A DNA stretch of 64,000 bases from Photobacterium jeanii (GCF_001650345.1 NZ_LVHF01000028.1:124001-188000), one strand, 5' to 3'; counted from the first letter of the stretch, positions 15,765 to 23,933 are shown. A program made the numbers and translations. The notes: generated by a model from the letters alone, not told the origin.

Positions 15765-17114
15765 TTAAGCCTCTACAACCTCAATTTTTGGCTGTGGGTT
15801 TAGCATTTTTGCTAAATCTTGTTGCGCATCACCTGTCAGCTGTAGGTTGAATTGCTGTTGCAGGAAGGCAAAGATATCTTCGTTGACAAACTCAGGTGGG
15901 TTAGGACCTAAGTAGATGTTTTGAATGCCTAAGTTGAATAGCGCAAGTAGGATCAGTACCGCTTTTTGCTCCATCCAAGATAGAACAATGTTCACTGGCA
16001 AATCGTTAACTGCAACACCCATAGCTTCGCTCAGCGCGAGTGCGATCATCACTGCACCATAGCTGTCGTTACATTGACCAAGGTCGAGGTAACGTGGGAT
16101 CTCTGTACCTGGAACTGTACCAAAGTCATGATCATTAAAGCGGAACTTACCGCAAGATGAAGTCAGGATGATGCAGTCTTCAGGGATAGAAAGCGCCAGC
16201 TCACGGAAGTAATCATTTGGTTTACCCGGTTTGTCACAACCAGCAACCACAAAGAACTGTTTGATTTTGCCTTCGTTGACCGCTTCAAGAATTTGCGGAG
16301 CTAAGCCTAGGATGGTTTTGTAGTTGTGACCTGTCATCAAGGTTTCTTCGCTGTCGAAACCTTCAATGTCTGGCAAGCTTAATGTTTGCTCAATCAGTGG
16401 TGCAAAATCATCTTCAAGTTGGCGGCAACCATCGATGCCTACGATACCGTAGCTGTATAGACGGTCGGCGTAATCAGCACGGCCCGTTGGTGGAACAATA
16501 CAGTTTGTGGTCACGATAATTGTGCCATTCCACTGTTGGAATAGTTTCTTCTGGTCGAACCAAGCTTTACCAACGTTACCTTTCAGGTGTGCGTACTTAC
16601 GAAGCTCTGGGTAACCGTGAGCAGGTAGCATCTCTGAGTGAGTATAGATATTGATGCCTTTGCCTTCAGTGGCGATCAGTAGACGCTCAAGCAAGTCGAG
16701 ATCGTGACCTGTAACCAGAATACCTTTACCTTCAGCTTTGTTCTGTGGCACGCATACAGGAGTAGGGATCCCTAAGCGACCGTGGTGAGCTTCACCCAGA
16801 ATTGACATCATTTCGCTACCTGCACCACCAATTTTCATTAGCTGTGCAATGTGCTGATCGAAGCTGAAGTTAACATTGGTTAGTGTGAAGTACAGGGTTT
16901 CCGCAATCACATCATCTACTGATTTAGTGTTCGCACCTAAATCGTTAGCGTGTGTACGGTAAGCTGACAGGCCTTTTAAGCCAAAAATCATAATATCTTG
17001 TAGGCGAGATAGGTTCTCATCTTTACCACAAGTACCTTGAGTTTTACCCGTACTACCACAGCCACCAGTTTGTGCCATAGAGCACTGGTGACAAAACATT
17101 GCGAGGTTCGACAT
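15765..17114 (-). CDS. hcp: Hybrid cluster protein, short form (hydroxylamine/NO reductase)
   Basis: Hcp reduces nitric oxide (and hydroxylamine in vitro) with a 4Fe-2O-2S hybrid cluster. All cluster ligand motifs are visible: GHDLDLL, THSEMLPAHGYPELRK, TTNCIVPP, AGCDKPGK, SSCGKFRF, GQCNDSYGA and SWMEQKAV. The N-terminal cysteines are 8, 11, 19 and 29, a Cx2Cx7Cx9C pattern. At 449 residues the protein lacks about 100 residues of the helical middle present in the E. coli protein (550 residues): TLTNVNF runs almost at once into the MSILGE segment. This is the compact architecture described for class III Hcp proteins. No hcr gene is adjacent. Instead nifJ and a flavodoxin gene follow in the same direction. 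FNR-like and NsrR-like sites precede it. Confidence 0.93.
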   Translation of the reverse strand: MSNLAMFCHQCSMAQTGGCGSTGKTQGTCGKDENLSRLQDIMIFGLKGLSAYRTHANDLGANTKSVDDVIAETLYFTLTNVNFSFDQHIAQLMKIGGAGSEMMSILGEAHHGRLGIPTPVCVPQNKAEGKGILVTGHDLDLLERLLIATEGKGINIYTHSEMLPAHGYPELRKYAHLKGNVGKAWFDQKKLFQQWNGTIIVTTNCIVPPTGRADYADRLYSYGIVGIDGCRQLEDDFAPLIEQTLSLPDIEGFDSEETLMTGHNYKTILGLAPQILEAVNEGKIKQFFVVAGCDKPGKPNDYFRELALSIPEDCIILTSSCGKFRFNDHDFGTVPGTEIPRYLDLGQCNDSYGAVMIALALSEAMGVAVNDLPVNIVLSWMEQKAVLILLALFNLGIQNIYLGPNPPEFVNEDIFAFLQQQFNLQLTGDAQQDLAKMLNPQPKIEVVEA

Positions 17115-17129
17115 TGCTATATCCTTTTT

Positions 17130-17152
17130 AAGGTGTATTTATTTTGCAACTT
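17130..17152 (-). promoter_or_regulatory. NsrR-like operator ahead of hcp
   Basis: On the plus strand AAGGTGTATTT, one base, then TTTTGCAACTT. The first half matches the enteric/vibrio NsrR half-site AAGATGYATTT at 10 of 11 positions and the second half at about 7 of 11. It would cover the start of the hcp transcript predicted from the neighbouring FNR-like box, the place expected for a repressor. Confidence 0.4.
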
Positions 17153-17191
17153 TATATTGATAAGGATATAGATCGCCCTATAATCCCGTCC

Positions 17192-17205
17192 TTGATCGAG
17201 ATCAT
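17192..17205 (-). promoter_or_regulatory. FNR-like box ahead of hcp
   Basis: TTGATCGAGATCAT differs from the FNR consensus TTGATnnnnATCAA in the last base only. Reading towards hcp, a -10-like TATCCT at 17163-17168 is spaced as for class II FNR activation, with a predicted start near 17157 and a leader of about 43 bases. Confidence 0.6.
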
Positions 17206-17398
17206 AAGTGGCATAGAAAATACATATTTCCTAAAGGGATGAAACATAAGATTTTTATGCTACAACGACTCAAATTGGTTATATACTAGTGTGATCTCAT
17301 CTGGTTATTTGGTGAAAAAGTGAGTAATCTACTGCTCCTAGTGACGAGACGATCACGTAAATCATCCTGACTATAGGCTAGGTATAAGGGCTGATTAA

Positions 17399-17578
17399 AT
17401 GAGCTATGAAAAGATGACTCGTAGTATTCAACAGCAGGCAAATGTTGAGTCAAAACTGCATATGCAAAAGGTGAAAGAGAAGATGTTACGTCGCTTGTGT
17501 GAAGAGCGCGGACTACTTCCTACTGCGAGTAAAGTGAAGGAACACAGTGATCAGGGTGTGAAAGCACTGGTTTACTAG
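17399..17578 (+). CDS. Small conserved-looking protein, 59 residues
   Basis: An ATG at 17399 behind AAGGG (8-base spacing) opens a 59-codon frame ending in TAG at 17578. The predicted product is basic, highly hydrophilic and helical, beginning MSYEKMTRSIQQQ, with VKEKMLRRLCEERGLLP in the middle. It has no signal or membrane segment. It fills the space between the hcp promoter and a terminator, and codon use looks normal for the neighbourhood. I do not recognise the family. The length, ribosome site and following terminator make a real gene likely. Confidence 0.6.
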   Translation: MSYEKMTRSIQQQANVESKLHMQKVKEKMLRRLCEERGLLPTASKVKEHSDQGVKALVY

Positions 17579-17662
17579 ATTCACTATATCTATCTGAAGA
17601 AACCCTCTTACGATTATGCAGGTTGCAATCGAGAAAGACGTTTGTTCAGCTAGTTATAAAGC

Positions 17663-17694
17663 AAAGGGCGCTAACTGATGTTAGCGCCCTTTTT
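17663..17694. terminator. Bidirectional terminator
   Basis: AAAGGGCGCTAAC pairs with GTTAGCGCCCTTT around TGAT, with T and A runs outside. It lies between the 59-residue gene (+) and the M20 peptidase gene (-). Confidence 0.85.
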
Positions 17695-17726
17695 GTTATC
17701 TCTGTGTATCGCTTACCGATTTGCTA

Positions 17727-18863
17727 TTAAGCGGCAAGTTTTTCAAGAACACGCATCAGTAGTTTGATACGTGGCTCAATCGTGTTGAGCTCCAAATATT
17801 CATCTGCGCTGTGGAAACCAGCACCTGCAGGACCTAAACCATCAAGGGTTGGGATACCCATTACAGCGGTTAGGTTAGCATCAGAACCGCCACCCACTTC
17901 TTGCCATTTGATGTCGATACCCAACTCTTCGCCTGATTGCTCAACCAGTGCCATTAGGGCTTCTGTTTTCTCAGAAGGTACCATTGATGGTTTGTGCGCT
18001 TCACGATCTACCGTGATAGTTACACCATCAACAAATGGTGTTTCAGTTAGGGCACGAATCTTCGCATCAGCTTCAGCGTATTCGTCGTTATCCCAGAAAC
18101 GCACATCAACAACTGCTTCAGCTTGGTCAGGAACAATGTTCGCCCCTGCGCCGCCGTTAACCACACCCACGTTTAGGGTCGTGCCGGTTTCGAAGTTAGT
18201 TAGTGCGTTAATCGCAAGGATCCAATTCGCCATTTCAGTGATTGCACTGCGGCCACTTTGTGGATCGTTACCTGCGTGTGCCGCTTTACCTGCAAAACCC
18301 AAGCGGTAACGTGCCATGCCCTTACGAGCTTTCACTAGTGAACCATCAGCACGTGCAGCTTCAGCCACTAGTACGTTTTTGGCATTAACAGCAACGCTTT
18401 TTAGCCACTCTTCTGAGTGTAGTGAGCCGATTTCTTCGTCTGGGTTCATGCAAATGCAAATAGACAGTTTGTCGGTAACCGCCTTGTCGATGTTACGTAG
18501 CGCGTAAACAACGTTAAGTAGGCCTGATTTCATGTCTGAAACACCAGGGCCGTAAGCGCGGTTTTCATCGTGTGTCATTGGTCGTGCAGCCACAGTACCC
18601 ACAGGGAATACTGTGTCCATGTGACCAATCATCATCACATCAATGTGTTCAGCATCAGGTTTGTTGCGAACTTCAAGACCAGTACCTGCCACGCCACAAT
18701 CAACGCGCTTCACGTACCAACCCATATCCAAGTATTTGCTTTCCATTTGGTTAGCGATAACTTCGATGCCTTCTTTGGTTAGCGTACCGCAGTCTACGTC
18801 GATCAAAGGACGTAGCTCTTCAAGGTAAGCTTCCAGTGTGAAATCTTGTAGGGAGATGCTCAT
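17727..18863 (-). CDS. M20 family metallopeptidase (carboxypeptidase G2-like)
   Basis: A 378-residue zinc-dependent amidohydrolase/exopeptidase. Metal-ligand motifs are visible: GHMDTVFPVGT (His), GPGVSDMKSG (bridging Asp), NPDEEIGS (catalytic Glu-Glu), VLVAEAA (Glu) and GAGFHSADEY (His). The inserted dimerisation domain lies about residues 185-295. GGAG precedes the ATG at good spacing, and there is no signal peptide. It is the last gene of a minus-strand run with a YjiH/YjiG membrane pair. In E. coli the yjiHG genes precede iadA, an isoaspartyl dipeptidase, so here the peptidase probably cleaves what the membrane pair handles. The substrate (folyl-glutamate, acyl amino acid or dipeptide) is unknown. 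Confidence 0.9.
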   Translation of the reverse strand: MSISLQDFTLEAYLEELRPLIDVDCGTLTKEGIEVIANQMESKYLDMGWYVKRVDCGVAGTGLEVRNKPDAEHIDVMMIGHMDTVFPVGTVAARPMTHDENRAYGPGVSDMKSGLLNVVYALRNIDKAVTDKLSICICMNPDEEIGSLHSEEWLKSVAVNAKNVLVAEAARADGSLVKARKGMARYRLGFAGKAAHAGNDPQSGRSAITEMANWILAINALTNFETGTTLNVGVVNGGAGANIVPDQAEAVVDVRFWDNDEYAEADAKIRALTETPFVDGVTITVDREAHKPSMVPSEKTEALMALVEQSGEELGIDIKWQEVGGGSDANLTAVMGIPTLDGLGPAGAGFHSADEYLELNTIEPRIKLLMRVLEKLAA

Positions 18864-18947
18864 AGTGACTCCGAAACACCCTAAATAAAGGGGAATAAAT
18901 GCATAAGAAAGAGCAGGGAGGCGCAGTGCCTCCCTAATAGATGTGGG

Positions 18948-19409
18948 TTACACCAAGATGTTCATCACGAACATCGCAGCGAACGCATTCAGTACCGATA
19001 GGGCAATCATTACTGGGATGTAACGACCTTCAGTACCGATAGGACCCATGATGCGGCCCATGTACTGAACTTGAGATCCCATTAGGTAGATAGCTGGTGC
19101 CAGAATTGCGATGTGTTGACCGTTAAGAATACCTTGGTCAAATAGGGTGATCACAACACCAACTGCGCCGCCCATCGACATCCATGCGCCGATCAGTACC
19201 GCTGCGGCTTCACCTGGTAGACCAAAGATCGCCATGATTGGTGAGAATAGGCTGCCCATAGCATCCAAAGCACCTGTGATTTGCAGCGCTTTGATGATCA
19301 CAAAGGCCATCAATACGTTAGGAACCGTTGACGTTGTTGCAATAGTCCAACCTTTTTTAGCACCTTCAACGAAGATGTCTGTCACCATAGGTTTTTTTGC
19401 TGCAGTCAT
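18948..19409 (-). CDS. yjiG: YjiG family inner-membrane protein
   Basis: A 153-residue protein with about four hydrophobic segments, related to the nucleoside-recognition (Gate) domain family that includes spore maturation proteins. E. coli YjiG is of the same size. Its start codon shares one base with the yjiH stop (TAATG), so the two are translationally coupled and probably form one complex. The role as transporter is inferred, with no substrate known. An M20 peptidase gene follows. Confidence 0.88.
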   Translation of the reverse strand: MTAAKKPMVTDIFVEGAKKGWTIATTSTVPNVLMAFVIIKALQITGALDAMGSLFSPIMAIFGLPGEAAAVLIGAWMSMGGAVGVVITLFDQGILNGQHIAILAPAIYLMGSQVQYMGRIMGPIGTEGRYIPVMIALSVLNAFAAMFVMNILV

Positions 19410-20140
19410 TATGCTGTCTCCTCAGTCAGGTTGGCTTTCTTGTCAGACTTATCTTCTTTACCTTCAGTGATGTTTAGGTAGATGCGGAATAGGTTTGCAC
19501 CAACAAACTTAAAGATAAACATGATAGCCACAGCCAAACCGATTGAAGACGTTACTGCTGGTGTACCGTCGGCAAGCGTTAGCGTGAATAGCACCGCGCC
19601 TGATGAGAAGAAGTTAACAATCGCAGCACCCGCTGAGAATTGGAACATAGTGAAGACATCAGTTTCTCGCTTAGTCAGGTGACCTTCATCGCGAAGTTGA
19701 CGCGTCATTGCAGCGCCGGCATCAGTACTTTGTAGAGAAGCAATCAGAGCAAGACCAGAGTTACCCGGAATACCCATTAGCGGACGTAGTAGCGGTGTTA
19801 GAAGTTTACGTGCAGCATCAAGCGCACCATAGTGTTCTAGCACGTTAATCATACCAAGTGCGAACATTACAGTCGGGATAAGCGTTAGGGCAAATAGGAA
19901 GCCGTCACGTGCACCGCTACCGCCTTTACCGCGCATAGATGTTGCTGCTGTTTGAATACCGTCAGCCGTTTCATTTACTGAGTAAACTACGTTGCCAAAT
20001 GAACCGTTTAGGGTAGTGAAATCGAAAACGCCGTACCATTCGTTTGACTGAAGAAGACCTGAAAAAAAGACCACTGCAAAGGCGAGGGCAAGGTAGCTGC
20101 CAATCGTTACTTTGCGGCCTTGTTCCGCTGGATTGCTCAT
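19409..20140 (-). CDS. yjiH: YjiH family inner-membrane protein
   Basis: A 243-residue membrane protein with about six hydrophobic segments and the Gate-domain core QSTDAGAAMTRQLRDEGHLT. It is the first gene of yjiH-yjiG-peptidase and is preceded by GAGG at about 9 bases. The 400-base upstream region holds a CRP-like site and an 18-base palindrome, which fits control by carbon or peptide supply. The pair most likely moves or gates a small peptide-like solute, but there is no direct evidence for the substrate. Confidence 0.88.
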   Translation of the reverse strand: MSNPAEQGRKVTIGSYLALAFAVVFFSGLLQSNEWYGVFDFTTLNGSFGNVVYSVNETADGIQTAATSMRGKGGSGARDGFLFALTLIPTVMFALGMINVLEHYGALDAARKLLTPLLRPLMGIPGNSGLALIASLQSTDAGAAMTRQLRDEGHLTKRETDVFTMFQFSAGAAIVNFFSSGAVLFTLTLADGTPAVTSSIGLAVAIMFIFKFVGANLFRIYLNITEGKEDKSDKKANLTEETA

Positions 20141-20290
20141 AGGTGTAACCTCGTAGGAATCAAAAATCGCAATTGCGATAAAAACTGCACTTTATTCATA
20201 AGTTGTTCACAATATTTCATGCCAAACAACTTGCTAAATATTCGCAGGAAGTAAAAAACAGGGGTATTTTCGCTAAACGTGCTACTAAGT

Positions 20291-20308
20291 AATTGACCAG
20301 GGTCAATT
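20291..20308. promoter_or_regulatory. Palindrome upstream of yjiH
   Basis: AATTGACC, two bases, GGTCAATT: perfect 8-bp arms. The core TTGACnnnnGTCAA resembles a Crp/Fnr-superfamily site with changed inner bases. It is about 150 bases ahead of yjiH. The cognate regulator is not known. Confidence 0.45.
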
Positions 20309-20347
20309 TGGCTCACGAAATGTAACACTATAGGGTTAGGTGAAATG

Positions 20348-20369
20348 AAGTGTGATCTGGATCGTTATT
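20348..20369. promoter_or_regulatory. CRP-like site upstream of yjiH
   Basis: The left half AAGTGTGATCT and centre match the CRP consensus well (16 of 22 positions overall); the right half is weaker. It suggests catabolite control of the yjiH-yjiG-peptidase run. Confidence 0.4.
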
Positions 20370-20492
20370 AATTATCTATTCATAAGTTGTAAAAACAATC
20401 AGGCAAATAAGAATAAATATCATAAAATACAGTAAGATAAGTAAAAATAATCAATGGGATTATTTCTGCTAATTAGAGAATTTAAGCCAAAA

Positions 20493-20516
20493 AAAAGAGC
20501 ACCGAAGTGCTCTTTT
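20493..20516 (-). terminator. nhaC terminator
   Basis: AAAAGAGCAC pairs with GTGCTCTTTT around CGAA, followed on the minus strand by a run of T. Confidence 0.85.
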
Positions 20517-20542
20517 ATAGGGAATCAAATTGTAACGAGTTA

Positions 20543-21988
20543 TTACGCGGTTTGCGTTTTAAGCTCAGTTTCAGCTTCTGCTTTCGCGTCGATCTCTTCT
20601 TGAGATGTTGGTGGGCAACGGTCAACGAACCAACCCATGTACGACGTCACAATTGTTACAATGATACATACGAAGCTTAGCCACATGAATGGTGCGTAAG
20701 AGAAGGTCGCAACACCCAAGATACTTGCCATGTAAATACCGTTATCACTCCATGGCACCATACCAGAAGTTAGCGTACCACCGAATTCAGCATTACGAGA
20801 AAGGTTCTTACGTTTGTAACCTAGACGGTCGTAGTTCTTCGCACAGATTTTTGGCGTAAGGATTAGCGATACGTACATCGCAGAGCCAAATACGTTACCT
20901 AGGAAAGCGGTTGCGATAGTCGATACTGATAGGCTACCTGCAGAGTTAACGCGTTTCTCAAACATTTTCGCGATAGTCTGTAGTACACCCACTTTATCCA
21001 GTAGGCCACCAAAACCTAGACCAAATACGATTACGGCCACCGAGCCAAGCATTGAAGACATACCACCACGGTTTAGAATCGCATCGATGAAGTCTACGCC
21101 AGACTCAATAGAGAATGGTGCCCAAGCAGTATTGAAGGCTACAAGCGGATCCATGTCTTGTACCATTACTGCCCATACAATACCGAGTAGTGAACCGAAT
21201 GAAATCACTGGGAATGAAGGCATACGCATTGCAAGCAGACCTAGCACAATAATCACTGGGATAAATGATAGTGGCGAGATCACGAACTGTTGGTCCATTG
21301 CTGCAATTACTGCTTCAACTTGTGCCATGTCTACGTTACCTGCGTAGTGCAGACCTGCGAAGGTAAATAGAGCACCTGTGATGATGTAGCTGATCAGCGC
21401 GATTGGTAGCATGCCTTTGATGTGTTCAACCACTTCAACGTTTGACATGGTTGATGCCAAGATCACTGAGTCAGACAGTGGTGATAGTTTGTCACCGAAG
21501 TAACAACCTGACAGTACCGCACCTGCCGTCATTGGTGCAGGTACGCCCAGACCTTGACCGATACCCATCATCGCAATACCAGCAGTACCCGCTGCACCCC
21601 AAGAAGTACCGGTAGCCAGTGCTGTTAGGGAACAGATGATCATGGTTGCGAGAAGGAAAATAGAAGGGTGGATGGCTTTTAAGCCGTAGTAAATGATGGT
21701 TGGAACAATACCACCCGCAATCCATGTACCCACTAGGGCACCTACTGCAAGTAGGATAAGTACTGCGCCTAGACCATTTGAGATGCCTTTAATGGCGGCT
21801 TTCTCAAGGGATTTGTAATCATGACCAAGTTTGATACCAAGTGCGATGATAACAAACCAACCAATAAATAGTGCTAGCTGGATAGGCAGATCAAGTTTCG
21901 CTGTGAAAGAAAATGCCAGAGCAAGGAAAATGCCTAGAGCAAGTACTACTTGCAGCAGCGAAGGTAGCCTTGTGTTCTGTTTGTCCAT
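20543..21988 (-). CDS. nhaC: NhaC-type Na+/H+ antiporter
   Basis: A 481-residue inner-membrane carrier with about twelve hydrophobic segments, starting at residue 10 and ending near residue 460 with a short charged tail. Family hallmarks include the GTSWGAAGTAGIAMMGIG and SGCYFGDKLSPLSDSVILAS loops and the late DNGIYMASILGV stretch. It should exchange sodium for protons. Some proteobacterial members of this family are proposed lysine transporters under lysine riboswitch control, and asd is divergent here, but I found no lysine riboswitch signature. Its leader contains several hairpins. It ends with its own terminator and is probably a single-gene unit. Confidence 0.92.
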   Translation of the reverse strand: MDKQNTRLPSLLQVVLALGIFLALAFSFTAKLDLPIQLALFIGWFVIIALGIKLGHDYKSLEKAAIKGISNGLGAVLILLAVGALVGTWIAGGIVPTIIYYGLKAIHPSIFLLATMIICSLTALATGTSWGAAGTAGIAMMGIGQGLGVPAPMTAGAVLSGCYFGDKLSPLSDSVILASTMSNVEVVEHIKGMLPIALISYIITGALFTFAGLHYAGNVDMAQVEAVIAAMDQQFVISPLSFIPVIIVLGLLAMRMPSFPVISFGSLLGIVWAVMVQDMDPLVAFNTAWAPFSIESGVDFIDAILNRGGMSSMLGSVAVIVFGLGFGGLLDKVGVLQTIAKMFEKRVNSAGSLSVSTIATAFLGNVFGSAMYVSLILTPKICAKNYDRLGYKRKNLSRNAEFGGTLTSGMVPWSDNGIYMASILGVATFSYAPFMWLSFVCIIVTIVTSYMGWFVDRCPPTSQEEIDAKAEAETELKTQTA

Positions 21989-22705
21989 ACTTCTTAACCT
22001 TGTTTATTCGAGCCGTATCTAAAAAGGGAGACCCTAAACTAGCTTCATCATGAAGCTAATAAATGTTGTGTGTTGGTTCAGGTGCAAGCACCATTCCCCT
22101 CGTTTTTAATCGGCGCTAACTCTATCGGAACAAAAATCCTATCGCGATAAAGAAAGTACCTTTCTGTGACTCTTATCTGCATGGGAATCAAATATTGAGA
22201 AAAGAGTCATTAACTAGTTCTAATAATGTTAAATGTCTGTCTTTATGTTGTGTGCTGCCTGTTTCCTGATTGATGTTTCAATGTTTAAAATTTAGCGAAA
22301 TATAAGTTTATTCATTGGATATGTAGCAAATATTCAGATGAATGGCCTTAAATATCGCGGTCGCGTAGGTTATCAGGGTGTGTGAGTTAATTCAAAAAAA
22401 GTAAATATGCATGATTTCAGATGTTACCGTTCTGAAAGAGAGATTGGTTGCTTAAATCAACAGTAAACTTGGCAATAGATGAGGAAGTGCTCGGGTTTAG
22501 GTTGTTTAGTAGCCCAAATATTTCCGCCATTTGAAATGAAAGCTCAATTGTAAATAGACATGTCAGCAAACGATGCCCGTGTCATATCTGACCCCGAAAG
22601 CCCGTGATATTGCATGATTAATTACAATTTTCGCTTGTTTTTCACCCGCTAAAACTCTATAGATGGAGTCTCGATATTGAATAACAGGGAGCGTAGGGAG
22701 AAAGA
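21989..22705. other. Long divergent intergenic region between nhaC and asd
   Basis: This 717-base stretch carries no convincing gene. The 160 bases next to nhaC can form several hairpins. The middle is A/T-rich. The asd side ends with a purine-rich ribosome site, AGGGAGCGTAGGGAG. I looked for lysine riboswitch core motifs on both sides and did not find them. Confidence 0.65.
22026..22095 (-). other. Hairpin-rich nhaC leader
   Basis: On the minus-strand RNA three hairpins follow one another: GGTG/CACC (loop CTTG), TAGCTTC/GAAGCTA (loop ATGAT) and a short AGGG/CCCT followed by five T. The last could be a weak intrinsic terminator, so attenuation of nhaC is possible. It matches no riboswitch I can name with confidence. 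Confidence 0.4.
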
Positions 22706-23821
22706 ATGAAAGTTGGATTAGTTGGCTGGCGTGGCATGGTGGGTTCGGTATTGATGCAGCGCATGGTAGAAGAGCGCGATTTTGATCATATCGAACCTGT
22801 GTTTTATTCGACTTCGCAGGTAGGTATCCCTGCACCAAACTACGGCAAAGATGCAGGCTTGCTTCAAGATGCCTTCGATATTGAGAGCTTAAAGCAGCTT
22901 GACGCGATTATTACCTGTCAGGGGGGAAGCTACACCGAGAAAGTGTACCCAGCACTTCGTCAGGCAGGATGGAAAGGTTTCTGGATTGATGCCGCATCAA
23001 CATTGCGTATGAAAGATGATGCCATCATTACACTTGATCCGGTGAACTTTGAGCAGATTCAGCAGGGCATTCATGCAGGCACTAAAACCTATGTTGGCGG
23101 TAACTGCACTGTGAGCTTGATGCTAATGGCGGTTGGTGGCCTATATAAAGAGGGTTTGGTTGAGTGGATGACCTCACAAACCTATCAAGCGGCTTCTGGG
23201 GCGGGCGCGAAGAACATGCGTGAGCTAATTAGCCAAATGGGTGTGATTAACGATACCGTGACGAGCGAGCTTGCGGATCCATCAACCTCTATTCTTGATA
23301 TCGACCGCAAAGTGGCGGATACCCTACGTTCTTCGAGTTTCCCAGCACAAGAATTTGGTGCGCCATTAGCGGGTTCGTTGATCCCGTGGATTGATGTGAA
23401 GCGCGATAATGGCCAAAGTAAAGAAGAGTGGAAAGCGTCGGTCGAGACTAACAAGATCTTAGGGCTAGATGGTAACCCAATCCCAATCGACGGCACTTGT
23501 GTTCGTATTGGCGCGATGCGTTGTCATAGCCAAGCATTAACGCTGAAATTGAAGAAGAATGTACCGCTAGATGAAATTGAAGGCATTATTGCGGCCCATA
23601 ACGATTGGGTGAAAGTGATCCCGAATGATCGTGATGTGACAGTTCAAGAGCTGAGCCCAGCAAAAGTCACAGGTACTCTGTCTATTCCTGTGGGGCGTTT
23701 GCGTAAGCTGGCGATGGGGGATGATTTCCTTAATGCCTTCACGGTAGGGGATCAGCTTCTATGGGGCGCTGCAGAGCCGCTACGTCGTACGCTGCGTATT
23801 ATCTTGGCTGAGCAGTCGTAA
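22706..23821 (+). CDS. asd: Aspartate-semialdehyde dehydrogenase
   Basis: Catalyses NADPH-dependent reduction of aspartyl phosphate to aspartate semialdehyde, the branch point to lysine, diaminopimelate, threonine and methionine. At 371 residues it has the usual length. The N-terminal [10 protein letters not shown] binds NADP. The catalytic cysteine is in [13 protein letters not shown] (about residue 134), and the substrate-binding stretch [12 protein letters not shown] and the histidine in [10 protein letters not shown] are present. A strong ribosome site precedes the ATG. It is a single-gene unit ending in a terminator shared with sodB. Confidence 0.96.
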   Translation: MKVGLVGWRGMVGSVLMQRMVEERDFDHIEPVFYSTSQVGIPAPNYGKDAGLLQDAFDIESLKQLDAIITCQGGSYTEKVYPALRQAGWKGFWIDAASTLRMKDDAIITLDPVNFEQIQQGIHAGTKTYVGGNCTVSLMLMAVGGLYKEGLVEWMTSQTYQAASGAGAKNMRELISQMGVINDTVTSELADPSTSILDIDRKVADTLRSSSFPAQEFGAPLAGSLIPWIDVKRDNGQSKEEWKASVETNKILGLDGNPIPIDGTCVRIGAMRCHSQALTLKLKKNVPLDEIEGIIAAHNDWVKVIPNDRDVTVQELSPAKVTGTLSIPVGRLRKLAMGDDFLNAFTVGDQLLWGAAEPLRRTLRIILAEQS

Positions 23822-23854
23822 CGGAGCCTCAATAAGCGTCAGTTGTTTAGATAC

Positions 23855-23885
23855 AAAAAGACCTCGCAGTGCGAGGTCTTTTTTT
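23855..23885. terminator. Bidirectional terminator between asd and sodB
   Basis: AAAAAGACCTCGC pairs with GCGAGGTCTTTTT around AGT. Confidence 0.88.
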
Positions 23886-23933
23886 ATGGGAGCGATTAAT
23901 TCTGGCTAAGAGGATTGCTCTTAGTGTCAGAAA

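Larger units (their letters stand above)
20141..20542. other. Intergenic region between yjiH and nhaC
   Basis: It holds a palindrome (20291-20308), a CRP-like site (20348-20369), an A/T-rich stretch without a credible reading frame, and the nhaC terminator at its right end. A short minus-strand frame over its left part has no ribosome site or family character. Confidence 0.7.

Noticed and set aside
20137..20328. 63-codon minus-strand frame upstream of yjiH
   Set aside because: It covers the likely yjiH promoter, has no ribosome site and no conserved look.
21989..22705. Lysine riboswitch between nhaC and asd
   Set aside because: Lysine-related genes on both sides made it plausible, but the conserved core stretches (AGAGGNGC, the CTGAGGGG-type loop) are absent on both strands.
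22563..22838. 91-codon minus-strand frame overlapping the asd start
   Set aside because: It covers the asd ribosome site and N-terminus antisense and has no ribosome site of its own.
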